Assembly (NCBI RefSeq): GCF_022869825.1
Contig: NZ_CP094971.1
Span: 2,624,792-2,688,791, forward strand
Source of the DNA: Clostridium sp. BJN0001
Lineage (GTDB): Bacteria > Bacillota > Clostridia > Clostridiales > Clostridiaceae
Length of the DNA: 64,000 nt
Direction of reading: 5' to 3'
Numbering within the stretch: position 1 is the stretch's first letter; each line of letters opens with the position of its first letter. Below the pieces are notes generated by a model, which had not been told where the DNA came from, did no database searches, and saw only the letters and a program-made list of their open reading frames with translations. Positions 1 to 7,586 of this stretch are shown piece after piece. A program made the position numbers and the translations under genes.

Positions 1-125
1 ATAAGCAGCTTTTTTTGATTTCTTAGTGCTTCCATTTTATCAAAGTACGGACTTGACATTATATCTTTAACTTCTTTCAAAGAAAAAAGCACCCATCCAA
101 TAAAGAATAATGCTTCTTTTTAATT
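1..125 (+). other. 3' remnant of a small-membrane-protein module at the window edge
   Basis: The frame through position 49 reads GLDIISLTSFKEKSTHP. This resembles the C-terminal end of the small protein at 4340-4501 (GLDIEVKSKEKSAPS). A terminator-like hairpin follows, AAGCA pairing with TGCTT and then a T-run, as in the intact module. The upstream part is interrupted by a stop or lies outside the window. A second isolated copy of the same 3' sequence, AAAGAAAAAAGCACCCATCC, occurs near 951-970 without the gene body. Similarity is short, so this is a weak call. Confidence 0.3.
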
Positions 126-164
126 AAATTTTTAATATAATACTTTTACCCATAAAAACGGATC

Positions 165-498
165 TTATTTAAAAGATAGTTTCATATCTTGTAAATTTAT
201 AGTTGCATTAAGAGCTTTTAATATATCAAGGCCTATTAGTAAATCAATATCTATTCCATAATCCATATCATTAATTTTAGAATCATTTATTTCAATAGTA
301 TCGAATTTCTTCGTAACCACCTACACCATGCGCAGTATTTCTAATCTCATTACCATCTAATAAAATATAATCAGCATTAATCAGTGTAGTGGCGGAACCT
401 GTATCAATTAATACTTTATTTAAATGCATGTTTGAGTTATTTAGTTTACAATCTAATTCACAAAATAATAATTGTTTATAATATCGCAATTTAATCAT
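165..498 (-). pseudogene. retropepsin-like aspartic protease, frameshifted
   Basis: The N-terminal 68 residues contain the pepsin/retropepsin active-site motif IDTGSATTLI (about residues 31-40) and a GVGGYEE flap-like stretch, then stop at 292. The downstream sequence in another frame (stop at 165-167) continues as a normal family C-terminus, with DIDLLIGLDILKALNATINL and an ending MKLSFK. Removing one A from the GAAGAAATTC stretch near 305-312 would join the two frames into a protein of about 110 residues. It overlaps the stop of the upstream gene (495-746) by 4 bp, so the two form an operon. A sequencing error is possible, but the sequence as given is broken. Confidence 0.7.
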
Positions 499-746
499 CT
501 TATTAATCCTATCCTTTTTATTTCATATTCAAGCTTATCTTTTCTAGTATCATCAAAACTTAATTGACGTAACTTATCTTTTCTGTGCAGCATACGGTAA
601 TATTTAAATGCTTCATTAATATCATCGAAAACTTCTACTACTGCAATATCTTCAATAATTAATTTATTACCATCTTCATGTTGTTTTAAACTGTCAAATA
701 CAATCCATTTGTTAGGATATGTTTTTCTTGCTTCACTCCATTTCAT
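495..746 (-). CDS. conserved hypothetical protein upstream of the retropepsin-like gene
   Basis: This 83-residue, charged, soluble protein has no signal peptide or membrane segment. It opens MKWSEARKTYPNKWIVFDSL and ends with a basic segment (RKDKLEYEIKRIGLIR). It is preceded by AAGGAGCTGATAAT, a good ribosome site for the ATG at 746. Its stop overlaps the start of the retropepsin-like gene by 4 bp (ATGA-type), so the two are translationally coupled. From memory, this small protein commonly accompanies a retropepsin-like protein in clostridia, and its function is unknown. It could be a partner or substrate of the peptidase, but nothing in the sequence shows that. Confidence 0.6.
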   Translation of the reverse strand: MKWSEARKTYPNKWIVFDSLKQHEDGNKLIIEDIAVVEVFDDINEAFKYYRMLHRKDKLRQLSFDDTRKDKLEYEIKRIGLIR

Positions 747-1197
747 ATTATCAGCTCCTTATATAATACTTGTTCTCGTTAATGTCTTTGCTTTTATATG
801 ACCATAAATATATAAGTAAATAATATCATGGCGTAAAAATAGTGTGAAGTTATATATCAGAATAATAATGAATGTAAATTAAACTTGAAAAGTAGAGATT
901 TTATTTATTCCTAAATTCTATGTATTGAAAAAATATCTATAAAATGATAAAGAAAAAAGCACCCATCCAACAAATTATTTTTTTATCCAATGCAGACTTC
1001 AAAAGATACTCTGATTGAGGATATGTTTTGGGGCAAAAATAAAGCAAAAAATAATGGGGTGAATTGCAAAAGGGGTAAAAAAATTATGGCAGCTGCATTC
1101 CATTTTTTAATGGATCATGCTGCCATAATTTTTTTTTTACAGAGCTTGCCCCTTTTCAAGAAAGGAATTTTTTTATAATTACCACACCCAAAACAAT
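747..1197. other. intergenic stretch with a large nested palindrome
   Basis: No convincing gene is present. The one open frame on the plus strand (990-1178) runs straight through a palindrome and has low-complexity composition. The palindrome at 1068-1156 has nested arms: AAAAGGGG (1068-1075) with CCCCTTTT (1149-1156), AAATTATGGCAGC (1081-1093) with GCTGCCATAATTT (1119-1131), and an inner CCATT/AATGG. It is followed by the motif ATAATTACCACACCCAAAA at about 1175-1193, which recurs near 2290-2310. It may be a small non-autonomous element, a terminator or a structured RNA. Confidence 0.45.
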
Positions 1198-1467
1198 CTA
1201 CTCTATTTTTTTATATATATAACTTGTTAGATGTGCACAATATGGCACAATTACGCAAAATATTGGATTTATATTATAATATCTCATTAGAATAACAAAT
1301 ATTATGTTTCCAAATCCTAATATTAAACCAATTATTCGTTGAACTTTATATGGATTTTGTAAATCTTTCAAAACAAATAATTTAATAAATATATCAAATT
1401 TATTATAAAAAAATAAACTATAAACTATAGATACAATTCCTACTATTAATAAAAATATTGTAATCAT
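1198..1467 (-). CDS. small integral membrane protein
   Basis: This 89-residue hydrophobic protein is predicted to cross the membrane about three times (around residues 2-20, 45-62 and 66-82), with a short charged loop between and a basic C-terminus (YIYKKIE). It starts one base after the stop of the secreted-protein gene at 1469-2164, so the two are almost certainly co-transcribed. No family is recognised. A small membrane protein directly downstream of a secreted protein could be an immunity or anchoring partner, which is inference from context only. Confidence 0.55.
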   Translation of the reverse strand: MITIFLLIVGIVSIVYSLFFYNKFDIFIKLFVLKDLQNPYKVQRIIGLILGFGNIIFVILMRYYNINPIFCVIVPYCAHLTSYIYKKIE

Positions 1468-1468
1468 G

Positions 1469-2164
1469 TTAATTATAACTTATACTCACAACTTTTTCGC
1501 TATGCAAACTTGTATCTAATTCATGTCCATTCCAATAATCAACCCTATATAATGTTCCATAACTAGTGTGTATAATTCTAAGTCTTACTTGTTCATCATC
1601 ATCTGTATAATTACGAATATCAGATGCGGTCTCTGATCTTTGACCTTGACTTAGTAACAGCTCTAAACTCGGTACTTGCATTCCAGGAAATAAACCAAAA
1701 ATAAAAGATGCAATAGTTTCTATACTAGACACATCAAATTTGTTTGCAAGTTCACGTGCATGTCTAGTAGTTAGATACATATCTATAGTTGTTTGTGAAA
1801 ATCTTGGTACATTTATTAAATCTTTAACTATAGTTACTTCATCATACCTACTTGGTAAAGTATTTGGTATAGAATTACTATAGCTCCTCATTAAACTACT
1901 TTTATTAATATTACTAGATTTTTTAGCAGATTTTGAAAAATCTTTTGTTATCATTCCATTTTCATCAACATCATTTTTAGTAATAGCTTGTCCATCAAGA
2001 TATGCTATTACCTCACTAGAACTATCTGATTTTTTTGTTTCGTTAAGTTCTATAGTATTTTTATTTTTAATTGTCGCTGCATTTGCTCCTACAGAAGGAA
2101 CTAAAGTTGTAAAAGTTGAAGCTATCATAAGGACCCCAATAATTCTTTTTGATAAACTTTTCAT
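1469..2164 (-). CDS. secreted protein of unknown function
   Basis: This 231-residue protein has a clear Sec signal peptide: basic MKSLSKR, a hydrophobic core to about residue 20, and a likely cleavage after VGANA near residue 29. The mature part begins with a Ser/Lys-rich low-complexity linker (about 30-100). A more ordered C-terminal half follows, with no cysteines and aromatic, Gly-rich ends (YGTLYRVDYWNGHE). A ribosome site (AAAGGG) precedes the ATG. No domain is recognised. The downstream gene encodes a three-span membrane protein one base away. Bacteriocin-like or surface roles are possible but unsupported. Confidence 0.55.
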   Translation of the reverse strand: MKSLSKRIIGVLMIASTFTTLVPSVGANAATIKNKNTIELNETKKSDSSSEVIAYLDGQAITKNDVDENGMITKDFSKSAKKSSNINKSSLMRSYSNSIPNTLPSRYDEVTIVKDLINVPRFSQTTIDMYLTTRHARELANKFDVSSIETIASFIFGLFPGMQVPSLELLLSQGQRSETASDIRNYTDDDEQVRLRIIHTSYGTLYRVDYWNGHELDTSLHSEKVVSISYN

Positions 2165-2473
2165 GATATAATATCATCCCTTTCTATAAATTTCACTTAA
2201 AGTATATCATATAAATTATGAAAATATTGTAAAATTATGTTTTAATATTACATTTTATTAATGAATCCTACTGCGACCATAATTTTTTTTATAATTACTA
2301 CACCCAAAAGATAAATCTCCTACTCTTAGATATTTTTTTATTATCTTTATTTCCTCGTACACGGTAAAAAACAAGTACCTCGTGTTAATGTTATTTTTTG
2401 AGATAATTAGCATAAGCTTTAAAAAACTAATTAGCTTTTTTAAAGTTGTTAACTTAGTTTTATGGAGGTACTT
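2165..2473. other. intergenic stretch between secreted-protein gene and IS66 remnant
   Basis: The stretch holds the promoter region of the minus-strand secreted-protein gene. A second copy of the ATAATTACTACACCCAAAA motif lies at about 2291-2309 and matches the one near 1175-1193, so the two minus-strand genes are bracketed by a short direct repeat. From about 2330 it reads like the upstream part of a degraded IS66-type element leading to the orf1 remnant at 2474. Confidence 0.35.
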
Positions 2474-2608
2474 ATGGATAAAAGCACTAATGAGATTAGA
2501 CTAATTAAATGGGCATCTATAATAAAGGAATGTAGAAGTAGCCAAATGACCGTTACATCATGGTGTAATGAAAATAATATTAATACAAAGACATTTTATT
2601 ATTATTAG
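2474..2608 (+). pseudogene. IS66-family orf1 (TnpA) fragment
   Basis: A GGAGGT ribosome site at 2464-2469 precedes an ATG and a 44-residue frame beginning MDKSTNEIRLIKWASIIKEC and containing TVTSWCNENNINTKTFYYY. This is the N-terminal helix-turn-helix part of the small accessory protein of IS66-family insertion sequences, where the full protein continues past FYYW. Here a TAG follows FYYY, and no downstream orf2 or DDE transposase remains before the next gene. It is a remnant of a lost element. Confidence 0.65.
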
Positions 2609-2663
2609 ATAGTATCCCTTTTGCTATCACCTCATGCATATAATCGTAACTCCCTTCTAATAA

Positions 2664-3104
2664 TTACTTCAATGAAATATAAATATCAATTTTAGCATTA
2701 TTAAAATCTGAATTTAAATACTCTTCAAAATCCGCTTCATAACTTCTATCTAAATCCATTTGCCAAATTTGATTCCAAGCTTCTGAAACTACTTTTTCCA
2801 TATCTCCTTCTATAGAAAACTTAGCATATTTTCCTGCAGGAATTTTCTTTATTGTAAGTTCTTCATTTTCAGCCTTACATACCTCATTTCCCGCTGTAAC
2901 TAAATACTCGTTATCTTCATAGTCTGAATAAAGTCCTATGGCATATTCATTCACCTTATTTTTTATTGTTTCACTAATGTCACCTTGATATAAACTTTTC
3001 CAAAGGTCTCCAATTATTTTTCCCATATTAGGATCATCATTGCTTGTAACCGCACTAACCCCTACTACTATTTTTTCTTCTAAATTAACAATTTCATACT
3101 TCAT
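2664..3104 (-). CDS. GyrI-like / AraC effector-binding domain protein
   Basis: This stand-alone small-molecule-binding domain of 146 residues (SOUL/GyrI-like fold) opens MKYEIVNLEEKIVVGVSAVTS and ends IDIYISLK. The central YAIGLYSDYED...YLVTAGNEV pattern and the IPAGKYAKFSIEG strand are typical of the family. The ATG at 3104 was chosen because GGAGGT lies 6-7 nt upstream; a longer in-frame GTG at 3119 overlaps that ribosome site. The next gene upstream on the same strand is a WYL regulator. Such pairs are frequent in clostridia and suggest a ligand-responsive unit. Confidence 0.75.
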   Translation of the reverse strand: MKYEIVNLEEKIVVGVSAVTSNDDPNMGKIIGDLWKSLYQGDISETIKNKVNEYAIGLYSDYEDNEYLVTAGNEVCKAENEELTIKKIPAGKYAKFSIEGDMEKVVSEAWNQIWQMDLDRSYEADFEEYLNSDFNNAKIDIYISLK

Positions 3105-3170
3105 ATTTATAACCTCCACATATTTGATAAGGTTATTATACTTGGATTAATATGACAGCTGTATGTCATA

Positions 3171-4073
3171 TTAAGAATAATTTAAAAGCATTTTTTCAAT
3201 TCTATTTTTTATTTCTTTTCTTATTTCTTGTGGCTCTAAAACTTCACATTCTTCTCCAAATGAAGATATATAGTTAAAAAGCCATTCTCCTTTTGGATGT
3301 TTAGTAGTAACAATAAAACTGCCATCATCTAGCTTCTTAAAATATTCAAATTCATCATACACTCTATATGCCATTTTAGAATAAATTCTCATTTTTAAAG
3401 TAACAAACTCATCATTAAAAATATTATCTTCCTTAATTATATTTTTTGGTGCTTTAATATCAAAGCTCTCTTTAGAAGTGCATAATCCCTTTATCCTTCT
3501 TAATTTAAAAAATCTGTAATCATTTCGCATTCTACAATATCCATACATATACCAACTTTGACCTTTAAAATATAATTTTAACGGACATACTTCCCTACTA
3601 ATATTTTCACCTTTACCACTGCTATAATCAAACTTTACTACTTTTTTAGTTAATATTGCAGATTTAAGATTATTAAAAGTTTCTTTTTCACTTTCTGCAT
3701 TTGACCAATTTGAAAAATCAACTTCTATCCAATCAGTATCGTTTTCACCCAATATATTATTTAATTTTCTAAGAACCTTTTCAGACTCTGCATCACTAAA
3801 ACTTACAGCATTAACTGCTCTTATAGATGATAATATTTCTGATTTTTCTTCTTCTGTTAATATGGCTTTATTTAATATAAAGTCTTTTAATATAGATATC
3901 CCCCCACCTTTTCCTTTACTCATATATACTGGAATCCCTGCTGTAGACAGTGTTTCAATATCTCTATAAATAGTTCTTTGTGATACTTCAAATCTTTCTG
4001 CTAACTCTTTTGCAGTTATAATATTCTTTTCTAAAAGAATATATATAATTTCAAATAATCTATTTACTTGCAT
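3171..4073 (-). CDS. HTH / WYL-domain transcriptional regulator (YafY/DeoR type)
   Basis: This protein of about 300 residues has an N-terminal winged helix-turn-helix (residues 1-60: LAERFEVSQRTIYRDIETL, then the GGGI wing) and a C-terminal WYL ligand-binding domain. The WYL motif is seen in FKGQSWYMYGYCR, followed by FFKLRRIKGL. It likely represses or activates its own operon or the adjacent GyrI-like gene in response to a small ligand or nucleic-acid signal. The ATG at 4073 has AAAGGGG 7-8 nt upstream and is preferred over the in-frame ATG 24 bases upstream. Confidence 0.85.
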   Translation of the reverse strand: MQVNRLFEIIYILLEKNIITAKELAERFEVSQRTIYRDIETLSTAGIPVYMSKGKGGGISILKDFILNKAILTEEEKSEILSSIRAVNAVSFSDAESEKVLRKLNNILGENDTDWIEVDFSNWSNAESEKETFNNLKSAILTKKVVKFDYSSGKGENISREVCPLKLYFKGQSWYMYGYCRMRNDYRFFKLRRIKGLCTSKESFDIKAPKNIIKEDNIFNDEFVTLKMRIYSKMAYRVYDEFEYFKKLDDGSFIVTTKHPKGEWLFNYISSFGEECEVLEPQEIRKEIKNRIEKMLLNYS

Positions 4074-4339
4074 AAGTTTTTCCCCTTTATTATACATGTC
4101 TTCGAGTAATTAATCTTACTATTTGCTATTGCACAAATTTGTTCATAATTTTATTTTATCATATTCTTCAGACAAACCTTTTCCATTTTATTCTTGTGTA
4201 TATATTCTACATAATTATGGTATAATTCTAAAGTACAAATTTAAGATTCCGTAGTGGGATGGCTACGGGGGTTTTGAACGTTTTATCCCCCTTGGACTAT
4301 TGGTGAATATTTCATCATAGTTAGGGGGTGGTATTGGAT

Positions 4340-4501
4340 ATGTTTAATACTTTGATAAAGTGTATATCAGTCATTTATGTAATTAGATTAATTCTAAAAC
4401 ATAATCTTTTTATACATCATTTAAAAATTAAGATTAAGTTTCTTGGTCTTGACATAGAAGTTAAAAGCAAAGAAAAAAGTGCCCCATCCTGCGAAGATTA
4501 G
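4340..4501 (+). CDS. small single-span membrane protein, candidate type I toxin
   Basis: This 53-residue protein begins MFNTLIKCISVIYVIRLILK, a single hydrophobic segment. A basic middle (HHLKIKIKFLG) and a charged tail (VKSKEKSAPSCED) follow. AGGGGGTGG lies 8 nt upstream of the ATG. The CCCCC at 4287-4291 can pair either with GGGGG at 4267-4271 or with the ribosome-site GGGGG at 4324-4328, which would hide the start. The 3' end overlaps a convergent minus-strand transcription unit. Size, topology and convergent layout fit type I toxins, but it could be an ordinary small membrane protein. Confidence 0.55.
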   Translation: MFNTLIKCISVIYVIRLILKHNLFIHHLKIKIKFLGLDIEVKSKEKSAPSCED

Positions 4502-4624
4502 CACTTTTTTCTAAGATTCATTGTTTATAATATAAATCTAATCCAATAGCCCTAAAACAAAATAAATGTTCTAAGACTTAGCTTAGCGCTCTAGCACTAA
4601 GCTTTTCTTATTTATATTATATCA
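4502..4624 (-). ncRNA. putative antisense RNA converging on the small-protein gene
   Basis: On the minus strand an extended -10 (TGATATAAT) sits at 4616-4624 with only a weak -35. Downstream comes a stem-rich segment with GCTTAGTGC opposite GCGCTAAGC (about 4577-4602). The sequence then runs into GTGC...GCAC followed by a T-run at 4474-4513, inside the 3' end of the small gene. A transcript of about 110-130 nt overlapping the last codons is therefore plausible. The same segment is kept in the second copy at about 25057-25170. No RNA data are available. Confidence 0.4.
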
Positions 4625-4674
4625 AATTTTTATAGAAAATAAACATAAATAATTTATATATTTAAAAACTGTAA

Positions 4675-4730
4675 TTAAAGTACATTGTATACGGCAATAA
4701 GTATTAAATCAGATTTTCCTTCTTCCTTAG
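4675..4730 (-). pseudogene. 3' fragment of the interrupted nitroreductase-like gene
   Basis: Read on the minus strand, the sequence left of the transposon continues the gene interrupted at 23837. Fusing the two flanks across a single CTTAG gives ...RSLPKEEGKSDLILIAVYNV, then Leu and a stop at 4675-4677. The frame is restored exactly and the tail is a plausible end for a nitroreductase-type protein. This fragment has no start of its own. Confidence 0.8.
4726..4730. repeat. 5-bp target duplication CTTAG, left
   Basis: CTTAG lies immediately left of the element's first base and is repeated at 23837-23841, immediately right of the second copy. The inner junctions, GTAAT at 7781 and AGATT before 20787, do not match each other. 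The duplication therefore belongs to the whole 19.1-kb unit. Five-base duplications are typical of Mu/Tn7-type transposition. Confidence 0.85.
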
Positions 4731-4867
4731 GTATTGAACGTCAAATTATTTGATGCTAATATCATAACTTTATTTGATGCTAAAAATGAATATATTCTTC
4801 AAAATCTTCAATGAAAATGAGGCTACTTCGTTACGGTTTATGATGATAAATATTCTGAATATTACAA

Positions 4868-4909
4868 AAAAATCCACAAATACCTTATTGATATTTGCAG
4901 ATTTTACTT
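4868..4909 (-). terminator. terminator after the element's ATPase gene
   Basis: Just past the ATPase stop, the minus strand reads AAAATCTGCAAATATC, a short loop, then GGTATTTGTGGATTTTTTTG. This forms a stem with a 3' T-run. It is identical in the second copy at about 20924-20965. Confidence 0.6.
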
Positions 4910-5713
4910 TTATCCAAGTTCAGTTTCATTAACAGCAAGCATTATTATGTCACTATCAATTGTATTCATATTTTTTGTATTGCCTATCATAAGGCTAGAA
5001 TCACAGATTTTATTAACAATTCTAGGAACTCCGTTCGAAGCGTTAGCAATTGCTTCAAGAGCGGTATCATCAAAAATATCAGTATTACATTTAGCACCAG
5101 TAAGCTTTGCTAATATATAGTCTTTAGTTTCTGATTTTGTGAGATTATCTAAATTATAATTCATTGTTATACGTTGTCTTAAAGGCTCATTAGCAACTAG
5201 CCTCATGGTATTATTTAACTGAGGAAGCCCCACAAGAAGTACTATTGCACGATCTCTTGAATCCATGTCAAAATTAAAAAGCATTTTTAAATCATTAAGT
5301 ATTCCATTACTTACATAATTAGCTTCATCAATAATTATTACAGGAGTTATACGTTTTTCAACTGAATATCTAGTTATTTCATTTTGGATAATTTTGAAAT
5401 TATCAATTTTTCTGCACATTGGCTCTAGTCCAAGCTGGGCAGCCATATTTTTATAAAATTCTGCAACAGTAAGTGTAGAAAGGGAACTATAAATAACTTT
5501 ATAAAGTGATGAATTAAGGCTATTAGACCAGTTTCTTATTATTGTAGTTTTACCTCGCCCTGGACCTCCGGTCAGGATTCCGAAACCTTTATTATTAAGT
5601 AAATAATTAAGTCTACAAATAACTTCTTTATAGTCAGAAGTTTCTACTACTATTTCCTTAGAATTTTTTATAAACGGATTAAAATCCATTCCATATCTAC
5701 TTATATAATCCAT
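4910..5713 (-). CDS. ExeA/TnsC-like AAA ATPase of the insertion element
   Basis: This 267-residue ATPase has Walker A GGPGRGKTT (about 49-57) and Walker B VIIIDEAN (about 125-132). A sensor-like LLVGLPQL follows, then RQRITMNYNLDNL and an AAA lid ending VPRIVNKICDSSLMIG. The ExeA/TnsC/MuB class regulates target choice and activates the DDE transposase. Its ATG shares one base with the transposase stop (TAATG), with GGAGGT just upstream, so translation is coupled. The sequence is identical to the copy at 20966-21769. Confidence 0.8.
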   Translation of the reverse strand: MDYISRYGMDFNPFIKNSKEIVVETSDYKEVICRLNYLLNNKGFGILTGGPGRGKTTIIRNWSNSLNSSLYKVIYSSLSTLTVAEFYKNMAAQLGLEPMCRKIDNFKIIQNEITRYSVEKRITPVIIIDEANYVSNGILNDLKMLFNFDMDSRDRAIVLLVGLPQLNNTMRLVANEPLRQRITMNYNLDNLTKSETKDYILAKLTGAKCNTDIFDDTALEAIANASNGVPRIVNKICDSSLMIGNTKNMNTIDSDIIMLAVNETELG

Positions 5714-6957
5714 TATTCTTGACCTCCAGTAAGTTTTATTTTTTCCCTTTTTATAACAGAATTATCATGCTTATTTAAAAGCTTTATTTCTGTAAGTTCA
5801 GAAGTGTTTTTATCAACTACATAAATTTTGCTTAAATCAGGTGAATATCTTAGGGTTATTCTTTGTTTTGAGTATCTATAATCAACTTCATATTCTGTTT
5901 CATCTATCATAACTACGTTATCGGCTGATACTCTTCTTTCATATTCAAGTAAAAAGGAAGTTTCAATTTGTTCATCTGTAAGCCTTTTAATCATGTGAGA
6001 TTCCTTGAAAAACCTGTCCTGTGGAGATAGTCCATCTAGAGAAGAATGTATATGCTGATTATAGCTATTAACATATGAAATAAGGCTTATCCTAAGTTCA
6101 TCTAAATTATTAAAATCATTCATATTAAGCTGGGACATCCATTGATCTTTTAATGTACGAAACCACCTTTCAATTTTAGCTTTTGATTGTGGGGTATAGG
6201 GTGCACAATAACTAATAGTTGTACCTATTCTAGCTGCTAAAAGTTCCATTTGCTTGTTCTTATATGAAGCACCATTATCAAAGTTTAAGATTTTAGGTTT
6301 CCCGAATCGTGTAACAGCAGATTTTAAAACAGACATAAGATTTACAAAATTATCATTAAAAAATACATCTATTCCTGTTATGTATCTTGAAGCATCATCA
6401 ATAAGTGCTATTATGTAAACGCGTTTCTTTTTACCATCTACCTTCAAATAAGGTCCAACGCTGCTGTCACCACACCATACTTCATTTATATGAGCACGCT
6501 CATATCTTTTCATATCTTTATTTTTAGAATATTTATTCTCAAGCTTAAGAACATTAACATACCTATTAATTGTTGAAAGTGAAATATCTCCTTTAACAAT
6601 AGTTCCATTGTTAATAAGCTTTTGATAGATAAGTGTTGCTGGGATTCTTGGATATTCTTGTTTTAAATATTTAATCTGTTCTGTAATATCAGAATCTAAT
6701 TTACGTGTTCTTCCAGTGTCGCATCGTTTTACAGGTATGAGTGCCTCAAAGCCCTTATTCTTGTAATTGTAATACCAACGTTCAAGAGTAGCAGCAGCTA
6801 CCTTAGTATCTTCACCATCTGGAGTCTGATATACTTTGCCTGCGGCATCTCGGAAAAATTGTTTAACACTTTTATTTTCATCATAAGTACCACTTATCAG
6901 AGGAGCCAAGATTCCGTACCTGAAAAGTGCTATTTCTTTTCTAGTTTTTTCGTCCAT
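5713..6957 (-). CDS. DDE transposase (Mu/TnsB-like, rve fold) of the insertion element
   Basis: This 414-residue transposase has an N-terminal helix-turn-helix region with a WYYNYKNKGFEAL motif. The RNase H-fold core carries D164 (WCGDSSVGPY), D227 (LNFDNGASY) and E263 (KAKIERWFR), with 35 residues between the last two as in rve/DDE enzymes. A Mu-type C-terminal beta-barrel domain follows (EYEVDYRYSKQRITLRYSPD). It catalyses strand transfer with the adjacent ATPase. It differs from copy 2 by Ser/Pro in the NTSELTE segment near residue 386. A GGAGG site precedes the ATG. Confidence 0.85.
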   Translation of the reverse strand: MDEKTRKEIALFRYGILAPLISGTYDENKSVKQFFRDAAGKVYQTPDGEDTKVAAATLERWYYNYKNKGFEALIPVKRCDTGRTRKLDSDITEQIKYLKQEYPRIPATLIYQKLINNGTIVKGDISLSTINRYVNVLKLENKYSKNKDMKRYERAHINEVWCGDSSVGPYLKVDGKKKRVYIIALIDDASRYITGIDVFFNDNFVNLMSVLKSAVTRFGKPKILNFDNGASYKNKQMELLAARIGTTISYCAPYTPQSKAKIERWFRTLKDQWMSQLNMNDFNNLDELRISLISYVNSYNQHIHSSLDGLSPQDRFFKESHMIKRLTDEQIETSFLLEYERRVSADNVVMIDETEYEVDYRYSKQRITLRYSPDLSKIYVVDKNTSELTEIKLLNKHDNSVIKREKIKLTGGQE

Positions 6958-7038
6958 ATTTTGAAAAAGCCTCCTTTGTTTTATTACAATATAAGCTTAT
7001 ATCTACATAAATTAACAGTAAAACTAAGTTATGTGGTT

Positions 7039-7572
7039 TTACGAAAATAAAATATTATTGATGCATTTAATTTGCATAAATTGTCTTTTAAAGTTTTTTA
7101 AACATTGCTTTGAAATACTTAAATCTAATGAAATTTTAAATGAAGTAATACGTTCCTTCCAATGCTCTAGATATTGTTTTATTATATAAAAAATATTGCT
7201 TTCATCGATAAATTCATTAGCTATCATAATGGGTTCAAAAGAAGCTTTGGAATTATAAGCATTAATAATTGAAATATGATCACATAAAAGAATTTGAGAA
7301 TAAGGTACAATACACTCTGGAAATATAGCATGAGTTTTATTGCAACATGTACACTTTGCTCTAAGAATTGTTATAGATATCTTGCCATCACTGTTTTTAA
7401 CAGTTCTCTTGTAATAACCATGCTTTACAAGCTGCCCGGACCTTCCGCAGGAACAAGTAAGTTTGTGAAAATCTATGTCTTTAATAAATTTATCATAGGA
7501 TTTTTGCGTTAATGACTTGATTTTTGAATCTAAATTAGATATGATTTTTGTATCATAAATATTAGTTATCAT
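7039..7572 (-). CDS. zinc-ribbon accessory protein of the insertion element (DUF6431-like)
   Basis: This 177-residue protein has a Cys-rich ribbon in its first half: C40-x-C42 (LTCSCGRSGQLVKHGYYKR) and C74-x-C76-C77 (RAKCTCCNKTHAIFPECIVPYS). A helical C-terminus with basic residues follows. It is the first gene of the element, followed after about 80 bp by the transposase. The ribbon plus a helix-turn-helix-like tail suggests end or target binding, in the way accessory Tn7 proteins act. That role is inferred from position only. Copy 2 has Thr in place of Ile near residue 171 (QIKC-I/T-NNILF). Confidence 0.6.
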   Translation of the reverse strand: MITNIYDTKIISNLDSKIKSLTQKSYDKFIKDIDFHKLTCSCGRSGQLVKHGYYKRTVKNSDGKISITILRAKCTCCNKTHAIFPECIVPYSQILLCDHISIINAYNSKASFEPIMIANEFIDESNIFYIIKQYLEHWKERITSFKISLDLSISKQCLKNFKRQFMQIKCINNILFS

Positions 7573-7586
7573 AGAATTTATGGTTA

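Larger units (their letters stand above)
4179..4651. repeat. duplicated small-protein/antisense module, copy A
   Basis: About 470 bp is shared with 24715-25177, apart from a variable stretch around the shared terminator. In order it holds: an extended -10 promoter (TGGTATAAT, 4218-4226); a leader with hairpins CCGTAG/CTACGG (4249-4268) and GGGGG/CCCCC (4267-4291); a G-rich ribosome site (4323-4331); a 53-codon gene; a bidirectional hairpin (about 4474-4513); and on the other strand an extended -10 (TGATATAAT on the minus strand, complement of 4616-4624) reading back into the terminator. The layout resembles Gram-positive type I toxin-antitoxin loci such as txpA/ratA. No homology to those is claimed. 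Confidence 0.6.

Noticed and set aside
990..1178. 62-residue plus-strand open frame
   Set aside because: It runs through the nested palindrome at 1068-1156, has no ribosome site and has a low-complexity sequence; it is better explained as structure than as a gene.
4895..5113. 72-residue plus-strand frame over the insertion-element ATPase end, repeated at 20951
   Set aside because: It is antisense to the AAA ATPase gene, lacks a ribosome site and recurs only because the element is duplicated.
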